Shown: positions 46,578 through 56,579, counted from the first letter of the stretch. The stretch is 64,000 nt of DNA from Hygrophila difformis (GCA_030278955.1 JAOANR010000013.1:42134191-42198190); one strand, 5' to 3'. Translations and numbers: made by a program. Notes: a model not told the origin generated them from the sequence alone.

Positions 46578-49500
46578 ATGGCTGAAAAAGTGCATACTCA
46601 GGTGTGTTGCGTCCCATCTAGCATTTGTCTTTTAAATAATATCCTGAACGAGACTGACGGAGATGGGAAGAAAGAGTTTATTCACGATACTTGCTTCAGT
46701 TGTCTGCTCATGTTCAAAATGTGCATGCTCAAGGTTGATCCTGTTATAACTTTGATTAATCAGTGGAGCATTCAGGAGGAATGCTTTATTATTGATAAAA
46801 ACCGTCGATGGAGGTTTACAGATGAAGACATTCATAAAGTATATGGTTTGCCATGGGGAGTTGATAAGTTTATAATAGATTTGAAGAATAATGAAATTGG
46901 TTATGATTTTGCTGATGAATTTTGTGAAAAGTATTCTCTTATTACGAATAAGAAGGAGCCTAATCGGATACCTGTTAAGGATCTTAGAGCTATTTTAGAG
47001 AATACGGAGAATAATGAAATTCCATTGGATGACTACTGGAGGATGTATGTTTTGTTTGCTCTGCAGAAAGTCTTTACTCCTAACTCAGGGAGGGTTGTAA
47101 ACAAGAGGTATCTTCAGTTTCTTAGATCTCCGGAAGAAGCTTTAAGGTACAATTGGTGTCTTCATATTAGACAATTTCTTATCAAATCTCTGAATGAGTA
47201 TAAGGCAAAATTGGATAAGGGAACCAGTGCTCAAGCACGCCCCTGTGGAGACCTGTTTTGCTTAATGGTAATTTTTAATTTTGTGTTTTTTATGCAATTT
47301 ATATTTGTTATGTGATATATATTGTTGATTATGGTAATTGTTTGTTGATTATGTATCTTGTTTGTTTTTGTTTTTTTCAGCACATGTTTTTTGATTTCTA
47401 TGAGCGTGAAGAGCTTCATTTGGTTGGATTTACTTGTAAAAAGGATCGATACTTGGAGATGGTTGATATCTGGAAGGTTTTCCCTAATGCAAAGTATCCA
47501 GATATTGACTTTAAGAAGAAATCGAGGGTTACGAAAAGGACTGTGGAGGAAGATGACGATCGACTTAGCACTTTTGTTTCTGGTCTAAAGAAGAAAAGGA
47601 GGGGTGGGAAAGAAGTGGAAGATGAGGGTTTGAATTCTACTGCAAATGAACCAACTGCCAATCTTTCTAGGAGTGTGGATGGAGGAGGGGATGAGCAGTT
47701 AGGAGAAAATGTGGATTTGAATGCTAGTGGAAATGAAGAAGCTGCCAATCTTTCTAGCTTGCAGCCTATGCATTCACCTGTTGTCCATGAAGCTAATGCA
47801 AATGAGACAACTGATTCTGAACCAGTTGTTCATCTTTCTGATCACACAATGGACTCTATTTTGAAGATTGCTTGCCAATATATGGATGCTGATGCTTCAG
47901 GCAATGTTGATCCTCTCATAGAAGCATCCAGAAATGATGTTGAACCTTCCCCACACCCCCCTTGTGATCAAGATGCAGGTGAACTGTTGATTAATGTGGG
48001 TCGACGTCGTGAAGGAGAACAGTCAACTAATCTTGATATAACTGCAAGCGAAGGAGAAATCTTGATGGGTATATTAGCAGGAGCAGGAAATGTTGTGATG
48101 AGTCAAGGGGGTCCGGAGGTGACAAGTTTGCTGGAAGGAGGTGATGCAGATGTTGGGAATGTAAAAGACAAAACTGAAGAGAGAGTTGCCCCGGACACTG
48201 AAAATTTACCTGAAAATGTACCGAAGGTAGTTTTATAAATTTTGTACTTCATAATATTTTTTGAAGGTAGTTTCTGACATTCTTTTTTCTTTTTTGCTTT
48301 TTCTGTGTTGTTTATTTTTATTGCAGAGATCTTTATTTCGATTCCGAATCCCTTTCAGTTTCGATTCCTTGAATGTATGTACAGTGACAAAATGTTTGCT
48401 ATAGGGGTTATTGTAACAAACTGTTTTGATATATTTTTCTTGTGTGATTTTTAGTTAGCACATGATGGGGCAAAGAAAGATACAGCACATGACGGGGCTG
48501 AGAAAGATGCTTCACATGATGTGGCTGAGAATGCAGAGGTACTGTACTAGTTTTCAGCGATGGTCTCTGTGTTTTTCAGCGATGATATCGACCACATTTC
48601 AGCGATTGGATATGATTTGATATATTTTCTTTTGTGACTTTAGTTTTTAATAGTTTTTAGCTATATCAATTGTGATGTAACAAAATGTTTTGATATATTT
48701 TCCTTGTGTGATTTTTTAGTTAGCACATGATGGGGCTAAGAAAGATGTAGGACATGATGGGGCTGATAAAGATGCAGCACATGATGTGGCTGAGAATCCA
48801 GAGGTACTTTAATAGTTTTCAGCGATGGTTTCTGTGTTTTTCAGCGATTAAATCTTTCACATTTCAGCGATTTGGACATGGTGAATGATATATTTTCTTG
48901 TGTGACTTTAGGTTTTAATAGTTTTTAGCTATATCAATTGTGATGTAAATAGAGGTATTTTCTCTAATTTACTCTAGTATGTGTATAGATGCATGGAGAA
49001 GATGTGCCAACCTTTTCTTTGGGCTTATCCGAGAATGAGAATGTTGTAAGAGATGAGAATCCAGAGGTATGTCAATAGTTTTCAGCGATAATTTAAGTGT
49101 TTTTCAGCGATGACCCTTTTCATATTTCAGCGATCATTGATATATCATCTGTAATTTTCAGGAACAAGCTAAGACAGTTCATAGAGCTAAGACAATTGAG
49201 AAATTGAAGGAGAAGTATATGCCTCCTAGAGTGATGATGATTAATCTCCAGCCTATTGAAAAATGCAACAAGTTTACATTCATGGATATGACTTATACCC
49301 GATTTAAAGAATATCCAGAATTTAAGGTGTCATATACCTGTACTCCAGAAGAGTTGAATGTGGCTGTTTGGGCAATCATTACAAATATTCTAGGAAAGGT
49401 TGAAGCGAAGAACACAATTGTTTATGATGATCAAGAAATGAACTTGTCGAAGCTTGACATCGAAACACTGAGGGTTGATAGTGATATTGCGGATATTGTT

Positions 49501-50406
49501 ATAAACTGTTACGCGAAAGTGATCAACCGTCGTGAATTCGAAAGAGCCAATGGGAAACCAATTCTGAAATATTGTTTTTCATCATTATTTGCTGTGAGTC
49601 TGATATATATATATACATACATAGATATATATATATTTAACTTCTTTTTGATGCATGATATGTTGTATCTTTTGAAACAGACATTTTCAGAGGCAGAGGT
49701 GGATGCAGATTTACCATTAAAAGATGGTGCAGAACTTGTTGATGCATTCGTGAAAGATTTCAAGTTTTTTCCTGAAGAAATGATTGATGTAGTGTTGAAT
49801 GCAGAGAGTGTAAGATACATTTTTGTTTTGATAATTTTGTTTATATTGTTGATCATTTTTAGATTCTAATTATATGTTTTCTCAATGTTCCAGTTCTTCT
49901 TCCCATATTGTCGACAAAACCACTGGGTTGCTTTTTCTGTTGATATGAGAAAGAGAAGAATTTTTTACTTCAACAGCAAGAATGCTGAAGGCGGGTGGAC
50001 AGCTGATTATAATGTTTTGAATAGGATATGGTATAACTTGAGGATGCTGGGAAATACACTGATGAAATCTGAAAAATGGTTTGCATCATATCGCATGCTT
50101 TTCTCGCCGCTTGCAGAGCAGAAAGATGAGCACAGCTGCGGTGTTTTTGTCTTGTCTTATATGGATTATTGGGAAGGATTAATTATGGATGACATGTTGG
50201 CAGAAATGAAGAACAAGAGGTATAATCTGGCAAAAAGAGCCAAGGTCTGCGCTGAAATATTGATGTCAGATGTCAATCAAAAGAAAGATTTTGTGCTAGG
50301 AGAAGTGAGTAGAGAGATGCAGTTGGTTGCCCAGCATAGTCAGTCATTTGAGGTAAAGAAACCAGCACCACCTAAGCCAAAAAAGAGTCGGAAAAAGAAA
50401 CAATGA
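46578..50406 (+). CDS. Ulp1-like cysteine protease (C48) of the MULE
   Basis: Predicted SUMO/ubiquitin-like-protein protease carried by the transposon. Nine exons: 46578-47267, 47381-48226, 48327-48374, 48455-48538, 48720-48803, 48989-49066, 49162-49593, 49681-49809, 49894-50406; all introns are phase 0 and the product is 967 aa. The N-terminal part has WRFTDEDIHKVYGLPWG, typical of transposon-borne Ulp1 proteins. The middle (about 300-560) is acidic, low in complexity and repetitive. The C-terminal part is the protease: His807 (QNHWVAFSVD), Asn824 where Asp is usual (IFYFNSKN), Gln873 and Cys879 (HSCGVFVLSY). The tail is basic (KPKKSRKKKQ), likely a nuclear signal. Exons 4 and 5 are near-duplicates. 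Similar genes occur in Kaonashi MULEs; whether this one cuts SUMO is unknown. Confidence 0.88.
48549..48606 (+). repeat. Motif triplet in Ulp1 intron 4
   Basis: Three copies (TTTTCAGCGATGG, TTTTTCAGCGATGA, ATTTCAGCGATTG) start just after the splice donor. Confidence 0.88.
48818..48873 (+). repeat. Motif triplet in Ulp1 intron 5
   Basis: Same three-copy arrangement as intron 4 with the same spacing. Confidence 0.88.
49078..49136 (+). repeat. Motif triplet in Ulp1 intron 6
   Basis: A third triplet (TTTTCAGCGATAA, TTTTTCAGCGATGA, ATTTCAGCGATCA) again follows the donor of the exon. Confidence 0.88.
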
Positions 50407-50630
50407 TGAAATGAAGTGTTTTTGATGAATGAATGAGCTGTTTTTTTTATGCGATGGATGACATCGCTTAAATGTATATGTAAATTTTTCGTTGCTGAAA
50501 TGTACATTGTTTCATCTGTTAAATGTCTATTGTTTAATCGGTTATATATATTGCACTTTTTGTGATCGCTTAAATGTACATCTCTTTATTCTTACATGGG
50601 CATTGTAAATTATGAAGTATTATTCTCTAT
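50407..50630 (+). other. Spacer between Ulp1 gene and third gene
   Basis: Short AT-rich spacer with a few decayed motif variants (GTTGCTGAAATG, ATCGCTTAAATG). Confidence 0.5.
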
Positions 50631-51167
50631 TTGGCTGATTTGGAGCGATTCGGTCAGGTTGGGATAGCTGAAAAAGGAACTGATGTGGATCCTGAGGTTG
50701 GGATAGCTGAAAAAGGAACTGATGTGGATCCTGAACATGCTGAGCACATCAGACTTCTAAGGGAAAAAGTGTTACATGAGATAACGCGTAAGAACTGGCC
50801 AGTGCTGAGAAAGAATGCAAGACAGTACAGATTGATGAACAAGGCTGAGGCAGAGGAGTATCTGAAATATGATCTGGCACAAGATATGTCTTATTTAAAA
50901 GAAGCCCTGGAAAGAGACATGGTGTCCGCCATGATGGAGCGTTACAGAATTTCTTATCTCGAACTCCTCATGGAAATGGATCAGAAGGCCCTGGATTATT
51001 GTAACACAGGAAATAAAAAGAAGATCATGCATTATGATTACAAATTCAGAAGTCTAATCTGCAAACGTATAAAAGGAGCATGGGAACTGATGCTGGTGAG
51101 GATCACCAATCCACAATTTATGAGAGATTACTTGAGGTTTGTAGATAAACAGTTTGGCCAAAAGTAG
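50631..51167 (+). CDS. MULE-encoded protein of unknown function (third gene)
   Basis: An open frame of about 178 codons without a recognised family. It lacks an upstream ATG: the frame opens at 50,616 after a stop, and the first in-frame ATG lies inside (MNKAEAEEYL), so the start is either that ATG, a non-ATG codon, or an undetected upstream exon. Near the N-terminus a 13-residue unit VGIAEKGTDVDPE is repeated exactly twice (39-bp tandem repeat). The rest is charged and probably helical (KNWPVLRKNARQYRLMNK, ERDMVSAMMERYRISYLELL). It sits in the same orientation behind the Ulp1 gene. It could be an accessory protein comparable in position to mudrB of maize MuDR, but no similarity to MURB is visible. 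Confidence 0.6.
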   Translation: MADLERFGQVGIAEKGTDVDPEVGIAEKGTDVDPEHAEHIRLLREKVLHEITRKNWPVLRKNARQYRLMNKAEAEEYLKYDLAQDMSYLKEALERDMVSAMMERYRISYLELLMEMDQKALDYCNTGNKKKIMHYDYKFRSLICKRIKGAWELMLVRITNPQFMRDYLRFVDKQFGQK

Positions 51168-51210
51168 AAGAAAACAGTTTTGTGAAAACGTTTGTAGATG
51201 TGATTATCAA

Positions 51211-51860
51211 TTTTTCAGCGATGAGTTGTAAGCATTTTAAGCGATGGTTGAATATTCTTTTCAGCGATGAAATTGTATTCTTTTCAGCGATGTGTATATA
51301 GCATTTTCAGCGATTTGTATATGAGCATTTTATGCGATTTTATGTATGTGTTGTGATATGTTTATCTTTTTATGAGTTTTCTGAAATTTCACATTTATAC
51401 ATTCATTTAAGTGAGTTCTGAGTTATGTTTGTACATGTGATTATCAGCGATGTCAAGAGCAACTTTTTCAGCGATGAGTAAATGGCATTTTAAGCGATGT
51501 TTTTGTATGTTTTTCAGCGACATAGAGCAAGCATTTTAAGCGATGGTGATAGATCGTCGTTTTTTGATTTTGTATGTATGTTTCTGAGTTCTGAGTTATG
51601 TTGAGCGATGGACATCAAGCATTTTGGGATATGTTTTCTCTTTTCTGAGTTTTCTGAAAATTTCATATTTATACATTCATTTAAGCAACAAAATGTTTGT
51701 AAATGTGAATATAACATTTTTAAGCTATGGTTCTATATTGTTTTCAGCGATGATTGGTAAGTCTTTTAAGCGATGGGTCTATGTTGTTTTCAGCGATGGG
51801 TCTAAGTTGTTTTCAGCGATGGGTCTATGTTGTTTTCAGCGATGGTTCTATATTTCGTTT
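51211..51860 (+). repeat. TTTTCAGCGATG / TTTTAAGCGATG array
   Basis: About eleven CAGCGATG copies alternate with about five TTTTAAGCGATG variants, all in plus orientation. The stretch 51,730-51,855 has four near-perfect copies about 25 bp apart, separated by GGTCTATGTTGT-like spacers. Confidence 0.9.
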
Positions 51861-51934
51861 TTATGGAGTGGCCTAAATGAAATGGGCCTAAATAAAATTA
51901 AATGGGCCTCGGAAAATTTTTTAAATTGTGAGCC

Positions 51935-51944
51935 TTATAAAAGG
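51935..51944 (+). promoter_or_regulatory. TATA box of the fourth MULE gene
   Basis: TTATAAAAGG about 95 bp before the ATG at 52,039, in a good position for a plant core promoter. Confidence 0.6.
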
Positions 51945-52038
51945 AATCACATTCATTTCTCGAATCTTCATTTCTAAACCGTTTCTCAAAACCCTAATTT
52001 CTCAAAACCGTAATCGGAATCACCTTCATTTCTCAAAA

Positions 52039-53078
52039 ATGTCGTCCAAAAGAAGATGCACCGAAGAGAGTTCCAGTCGCACATCCGACTTGTTCACACA
52101 ATGCTGGGAGATGTTCGGCAATTATCTGAAGGACACACATCCCACGTGTGACAATGCGCGCGGACTGAATGATTTGATAGAAAAAATGTTAAACGCTGGG
52201 TATGTGCCGAAGAAGCATCAGGATATTCTTATTGAAACACAGGTATTTCTTATTGAAATTACAACTGAGTATGCTTAGGAACCTTTTGGTTGGAATTGTT
52301 TTGAACTGATTTATGGTTTTTAATGCTTTTTTGAACTGATTATAGTTGTTCTAGGGTTACGAATTGTTTCAGTGTTTTATGTTTGAACTGTTTGAACTGA
52401 TTATGGTTGTTCTAGGGTTATGAGTTGTTTTTAAGTGTTTTATGGTTGTTTTAGTTATTAATTGTTTTTTTACTGATTATTGTTGTTTTAATGATTTTGT
52501 TTTGAACTGATTATGGTTGTTTTTTAGTGATATGAATTGTTTTTGTACTGATTATGGTTGTTTTAGTGATTGTTTTGAACTGATTATGTTTGCTTTTGTA
52601 CTGATTATGATTTTCTTTCTTATATTTACTTTGTTCTCTCAATTGTACTTATTGTTTCAGTGCTATGAATTGCTTTGTATCTTATATTTACATCTTATAT
52701 ATTAATAAGCTATCTTTCTTATATGTTGAAACACAGGATTTTCTGTTGAAAATTATAACTGAGTATCCTGATATTGAGGCTGCTGAAAGATCTTATAACA
52801 TCATGTATCCCCACTTTGAAGCTCTGGACATTCATATTGGTGTCCTCCAAAATGAAGGCAGATCTAATGGTGCTGATGTCAACAGACGTTCATTTGATCC
52901 CACACAGCTGCGTGAAATGTCAAATCACTATCGCAGCGTGAAAGTCTCATTTGCAAATACTCCAGCACAGTTGAGAGAACGCAAAGAGGCTTTTACAAAT
53001 ATGTGGGGAGATCTGATTCATAGGCTTAGGGCGATGCATGAAGCCATCTCTGATCCAGCTCATATCCCGACTGTTTAA
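52039..53078 (+). CDS. MULE-encoded protein of unknown function (fourth gene)
   Basis: Two exons, 52039-52242 and 52737-53078, give 181 aa in one frame. The N-terminus is MSSKRRCTEESSSRTSDLF; later stretches are helix-prone (PDIEAAERSYNIMYPHFEAL, RERKEAFTNMWGDLIHRLRA). No known domain. The 494-bp intron begins inside a segment that duplicates the start of exon 2: unspliced sequence reads ETQVFLIEITTEYA then stop, spliced sequence reads ETQDFLLKIITEYPD. A TATA box and the conserved phase support a real gene. Position and size are compatible with an accessory transposition protein, but that is inference. Exon boundaries rest on the CACAG/GT donor and the ACACAG acceptor. Confidence 0.65.
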
Positions 53079-53337
53079 TATGTTTTTGGAATGTGTTTTG
53101 AATGACTCTTGAATTTGTGATGTTTTTGGAATGACTTGTTCTTTGTGAAGTTTTTGGATGTTTTTATGACTTTTTTTTAATGGTGGTGTTGAACATGTTT
53201 TTGGATTGTTTTTGGATGTGTTATGACTGTGATTTTGAATGGAATGTGATTTTGATTTATGGTTTGATTTTATGGTGTTCAATGTTTTATAACTTTGAAT
53301 GGATTTAACTGGTTTTAGTGTCTACGAATTGTTTCAG

Positions 53338-54372
53338 TGATTTGCGGTTTTTATGCTCTATCGCTGAAAAGTACATAGTGAACTCGCTGAAAAGAATAGT
53401 TGTTCATCGCTGAAAAGTTATAACATCTCTGCAAAGTGTATTCGGTTAAAGGAATCTCAATCATCGCTGAAAATAATAGAACAATCTCGATGAAATGAAG
53501 CACATACCATCGCTGAAAAGTATAATGTTATATCGCTGAAAATAATGATACAAATTAATATGTTTTAATTAGGAATCAATAATTTCGTTAAAAATAGTAT
53601 CTTAAAGAAAACAGTTGCACTTCATCAATAGTGTACCATTATTTTTCAAGTCATCGCTGAAAATAATGGCACACTCTCGCTGAAATGAAGTAAGTTATAT
53701 CGCTGAAAAGAATAACAATGTATCGCTGAAAATAATGATACAAATTAATATAATTTGTGTCAGTAATATGTTGTAATTAGGAATTAATAATTTCGTTAAA
53801 AATAAAAACATATGATGTATCGCTGAAAAGTACAAAGTGAAATCGCTGAAAGAGTTTAGCAATCATCGCTGAAAAGAGTAGTAAACATCGCTGAAAAGAT
53901 ATAATATCTCTGCAAAGTGTAGTATCTCGACGAAAACAATTGCACTTCATCGAGAGTGTACAATTATTTTTCAAAAGTCATCGCTGAAAATAATGACGCA
54001 CTCTCGCTGAAATGAAGGGACTGCCATCGCTGAAAAGAATAATGTTGTATCGCTGAAAATAATGATACAAATTAATATAATTTGTGACAGTAATATGTTG
54101 TAATTACGAATTAATAATTTCGTTAAAAATAAAAACATATGATGCATCCTGCATTCTGCATCGCTGAAAAGATATAATATCTCTGCAAAGTGTATTAGAT
54201 GCAAATCTCGGAGAAAGGAATTTGAAGTCATCGCTGAAAATAATGTGGCATTCTCGCTGAAATGAATAACATTCCCTCGCTGAAAAGAATTACGTTGTAT
54301 CGCTGAAAATAATGTTACACTCTCGATGAAATGAAGCATAGTCATGTATCGCTGAAAAGAATAATGTTTTAA
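53338..54372 (-). repeat. Right subterminal motif array, inverted
   Basis: Roughly 30 copies of TCGCTGAAAA or TCGCTGAAAT (the complement of TTTTCAGCGA), spaced about 20-40 bp, with larger internal duplications (for example ATAATGATACAAATTAATATAATTTG near 53,724 and 54,058). The orientation is opposite to the arrays in the left and central parts, so the motif reads inward from both ends. Confidence 0.92.
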
Positions 54373-54537
54373 TTAGGAATTAATAATTTCGCTAAAAATA
54401 AAAGCATAGTGATTTTTAGTGATTTTTTCTGTTGTAAGATATTTTAGGATACAAATCCGTTTAAGATATGCAATAAATCCGTTAAAGATACGTACTAATC
54501 CGTTAATTTCGTAATTAATAAAACCGTTACATATTTT

Positions 54538-54648
54538 AATTGGACAACTTTACCCTTTTGCATTTACAACCCTTGGATTTTAATTGGACGATCAAGATTT
54601 TCGCCTTGATGTGCTGCGGATTTGTTCAATCGCACCATAACCGGACCC
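54538..54648 (-). repeat. MULE right terminal region
   Basis: Its complement begins GGGTCCGGTTATGGTGCGATTG, then AAATCCGCAGCACATCAAGG and AAAAGGGTAAAGTTGTCC. The small relative at 34,546-35,171 shares these words at its left end. Confidence 0.85.
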
Positions 54649-54657
54649 AATATTGAT
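54649..54657. repeat. MULE target-site duplication, right
   Basis: AATATTGAT, identical to 42681-42689. Confidence 0.9.
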
Positions 54658-54850
54658 ACCCTATAAAGATTACTGATTACACTATGAAAAGTAGTTGCTT
54701 GAAATTGTTTAGGAAAATGATTACGGGGCGTGCTGCATTTCTTTTTCGGCCCTCAGTGATCGGCGGATCCTACGCCTTCCTAATCCCGGCAGCCGCCATT
54801 ATCAGTAGCAAAAGATACACGAGCATACAAACACCCGAGCAGGTTGCTAG

Positions 54851-55919
54851 TAGAAATTCTTGGAAAAAATGTCAAATATATCATTTTTGTTTAAAAAAAA
54901 GCCAAATCTATCCATTTTCTATTTTATTACCGAATTTATCCTCTACATATGCTAATTATATCCGGAAATATCCTAAATTCACTAATCGTGGAATGCCTGT
55001 TGACGTGGCAATAAATTAACTTAGACCCTACACGCTGGATCGAATTTGAAGTGTGTCTCAATTAGGGCTGGGGAAAAATACCGAATATATTGCATACCGC
55101 GCATACCGTATCGAAAAAATACCGAAAATATCGAAATTTTCGGTATACCGTAATTTTCGGTATGGTATCATACCATACCATAAGATTTCGGTACGGTAAC
55201 GGTATAAATTTTTTGATACCGCGATATATCGCTACCGTACCGAACTTTGATATATACCACGGTTTTCGGTATATACCGTGATACCGTTATATACCGTAAT
55301 ATCGGTATGTTGGTATATAGCGAAAGTTCGGTATGCCGGTATATACCGCAATATCGGTATGTCGGTATATAGTGAATGTTCGGTATGTCGGTATATACCG
55401 CGATACGGTATATCGGTATGTACTGAATGTTCGGTATAGTGGTATATACCGAACTTACCGGAATGTCGGTATGGAAATATTTCATACCGAAACTTTCGGT
55501 ATACCGAAGATCGATATACCGAAATGTTCAGTACGACAACGGTATGAAATTTTTCATACCGTAAAGTTCGGTAAGGTATACGGTATGGAGAATTTTTTTC
55601 GGTATGATACCGTACCGAAAATTACGGTATACCGAAAATTTCGATATTTCTTTTTTCGATATGGTATGTGCGGTATGCGGTATACTCGGTATTTTTCCCC
55701 AGCCCTAATTGAGAGACACTTCAAATCTCATCCAGCGTGTAGGGTTTAAGTTAATTTATTGCCACGTCAACAGACATTCCACGATTAGTGAATTTAGGAT
55801 ATTTCCGGATATAATTAGCATATGTAGAGGATAAATTCGGTAATAAAATAGAAAAATGATAGATTTGACTTTTTTTTAAACAAAAAGGATATATTTGGCA
55901 TTTTTTCAATAAATTCTTA
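54851..55919. repeat. Long fold-back inverted repeat with GGTATA-rich core
   Basis: The outer arms share GAAAAAATGYCAAATATATC-type ends, GGATATTTCCGGATATAATT, CCACGATTAGTGAATTTAGG and AGGGCTGGGGAAAAATACCG in inverted order, converging on a core of short tandem words such as TATGTCGGTATATACCG. Arms are roughly 420 bp or more. The AGGGCTGGGGAAAAATACC/complement pair alone resembles hAT-type MITE ends, but the inverted identity continues outside it without a break. No coding sequence. Confidence 0.85.
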
Positions 55920-56579
55920 CATAAATATAAAATGCATATATGCAGGGGGCGAATATAGTATTGGTCAAGGTGGGTAGATGACCAAAAAAAAATAATAATA
56001 ATAATTTAAAGTTAGTAACTCTTTTTTTTTTTTTTGCAAGTAGGATGGGATTAGTAACTCACTTTTAGTTTTAATATCCAACCTCCAGACCATACAAATT
56101 TATTTATCAAGCCCATTTAATTTGTAGGTTCCTTTCTTTGTTATTTCTTTGTTTTTGCCCTACAAATAAAAAGTGTAATCCAATTTAGCTAAACTAGTTG
56201 AAACTTCTATTTAATTATCAAGTGATTGAAAACTAGTGTAGAAGATCTTATTTCATAAGCATGTGAATATTATTTGTTAATTTTGAGTATGTATCACTTT
56301 ATTTGACTAATTTTTCTCTTTGCAAATTTATTTTGGTAGTGTTGGTCTATCCATTTATAATGTTTGTCTCGGTTTCTTTACTTGATTGAGATTGCTAAGA
56401 TTAGGAATACAAAACTCATTCCAAAACAACGGGAATTTTTGCCTAAAATGTATTTAAAAAAAAAGGAAGAATTTGATGTCTATGTTATCTATATATGTAT
56501 GTATGTAATGTCTGTGTGGTCATATATAAAACCAATGTCTGGATTATAACGTATCCACCATTCCATGTACCAAATACAA
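55920..56579. other. Intergenic, AT-rich
   Basis: No gene or element recognised. Confidence 0.4.

Larger units (their letters stand above)
48455..48885 (+). repeat. Tandem exon duplication in the Ulp1 gene
   Basis: Exons 4 (48455-48538) and 5 (48720-48803) are both 84 bp and encode AHDGAKKD-type units; the introns after them are also near-copies (GTACTxTAxTAGTTTTCAGCGATGG...). The duplicated unit is about 265 bp. Confidence 0.9.
51168..52038 (+). other. Spacer with motif arrays and promoter of the fourth gene
   Basis: About 870 bp, mostly CAGCGATG and AAGCGATG motifs and diverged copies of the intron-1 block, ending in an ordinary-looking promoter. Confidence 0.7.
42690..54648 (+). mobile_element. 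Full-length Mutator-like element (FAR1/Ulp1 type)
   Basis: About 11.96 kb between identical 9-bp direct repeats AATATTGAT (42681-42689 and 54649-54657), the size typical for Mutator superfamily insertions. The two ends align without gaps as terminal inverted repeats: GTTAGGGTGCAATC (left) and GTTATGGTGCGATT (complement of right), followed by CTTGATGTGCTG or a diverged equivalent. Inside are a FAR1-type MULE transposase, a Ulp1-like cysteine protease and two small genes of unknown function, all on the plus strand. Every reading frame closes without stops after splicing. Elements pairing a mudrA/FAR1 transposase with a Ulp1 gene are known in plants (Kaonashi-type MULEs). Noncoding parts are filled with TTTTCAGCGATG motifs. 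The terminal repeats have only moderate identity, so age and present activity are unclear. Confidence 0.92.

Noticed and set aside
54684..55019. 111-codon frame directly after the MULE, with TATAAAG and an ATG
   Set aside because: No recognisable domain, and its second half lies inside the fold-back repeat. It could be a truncated first exon, but nothing supports it.
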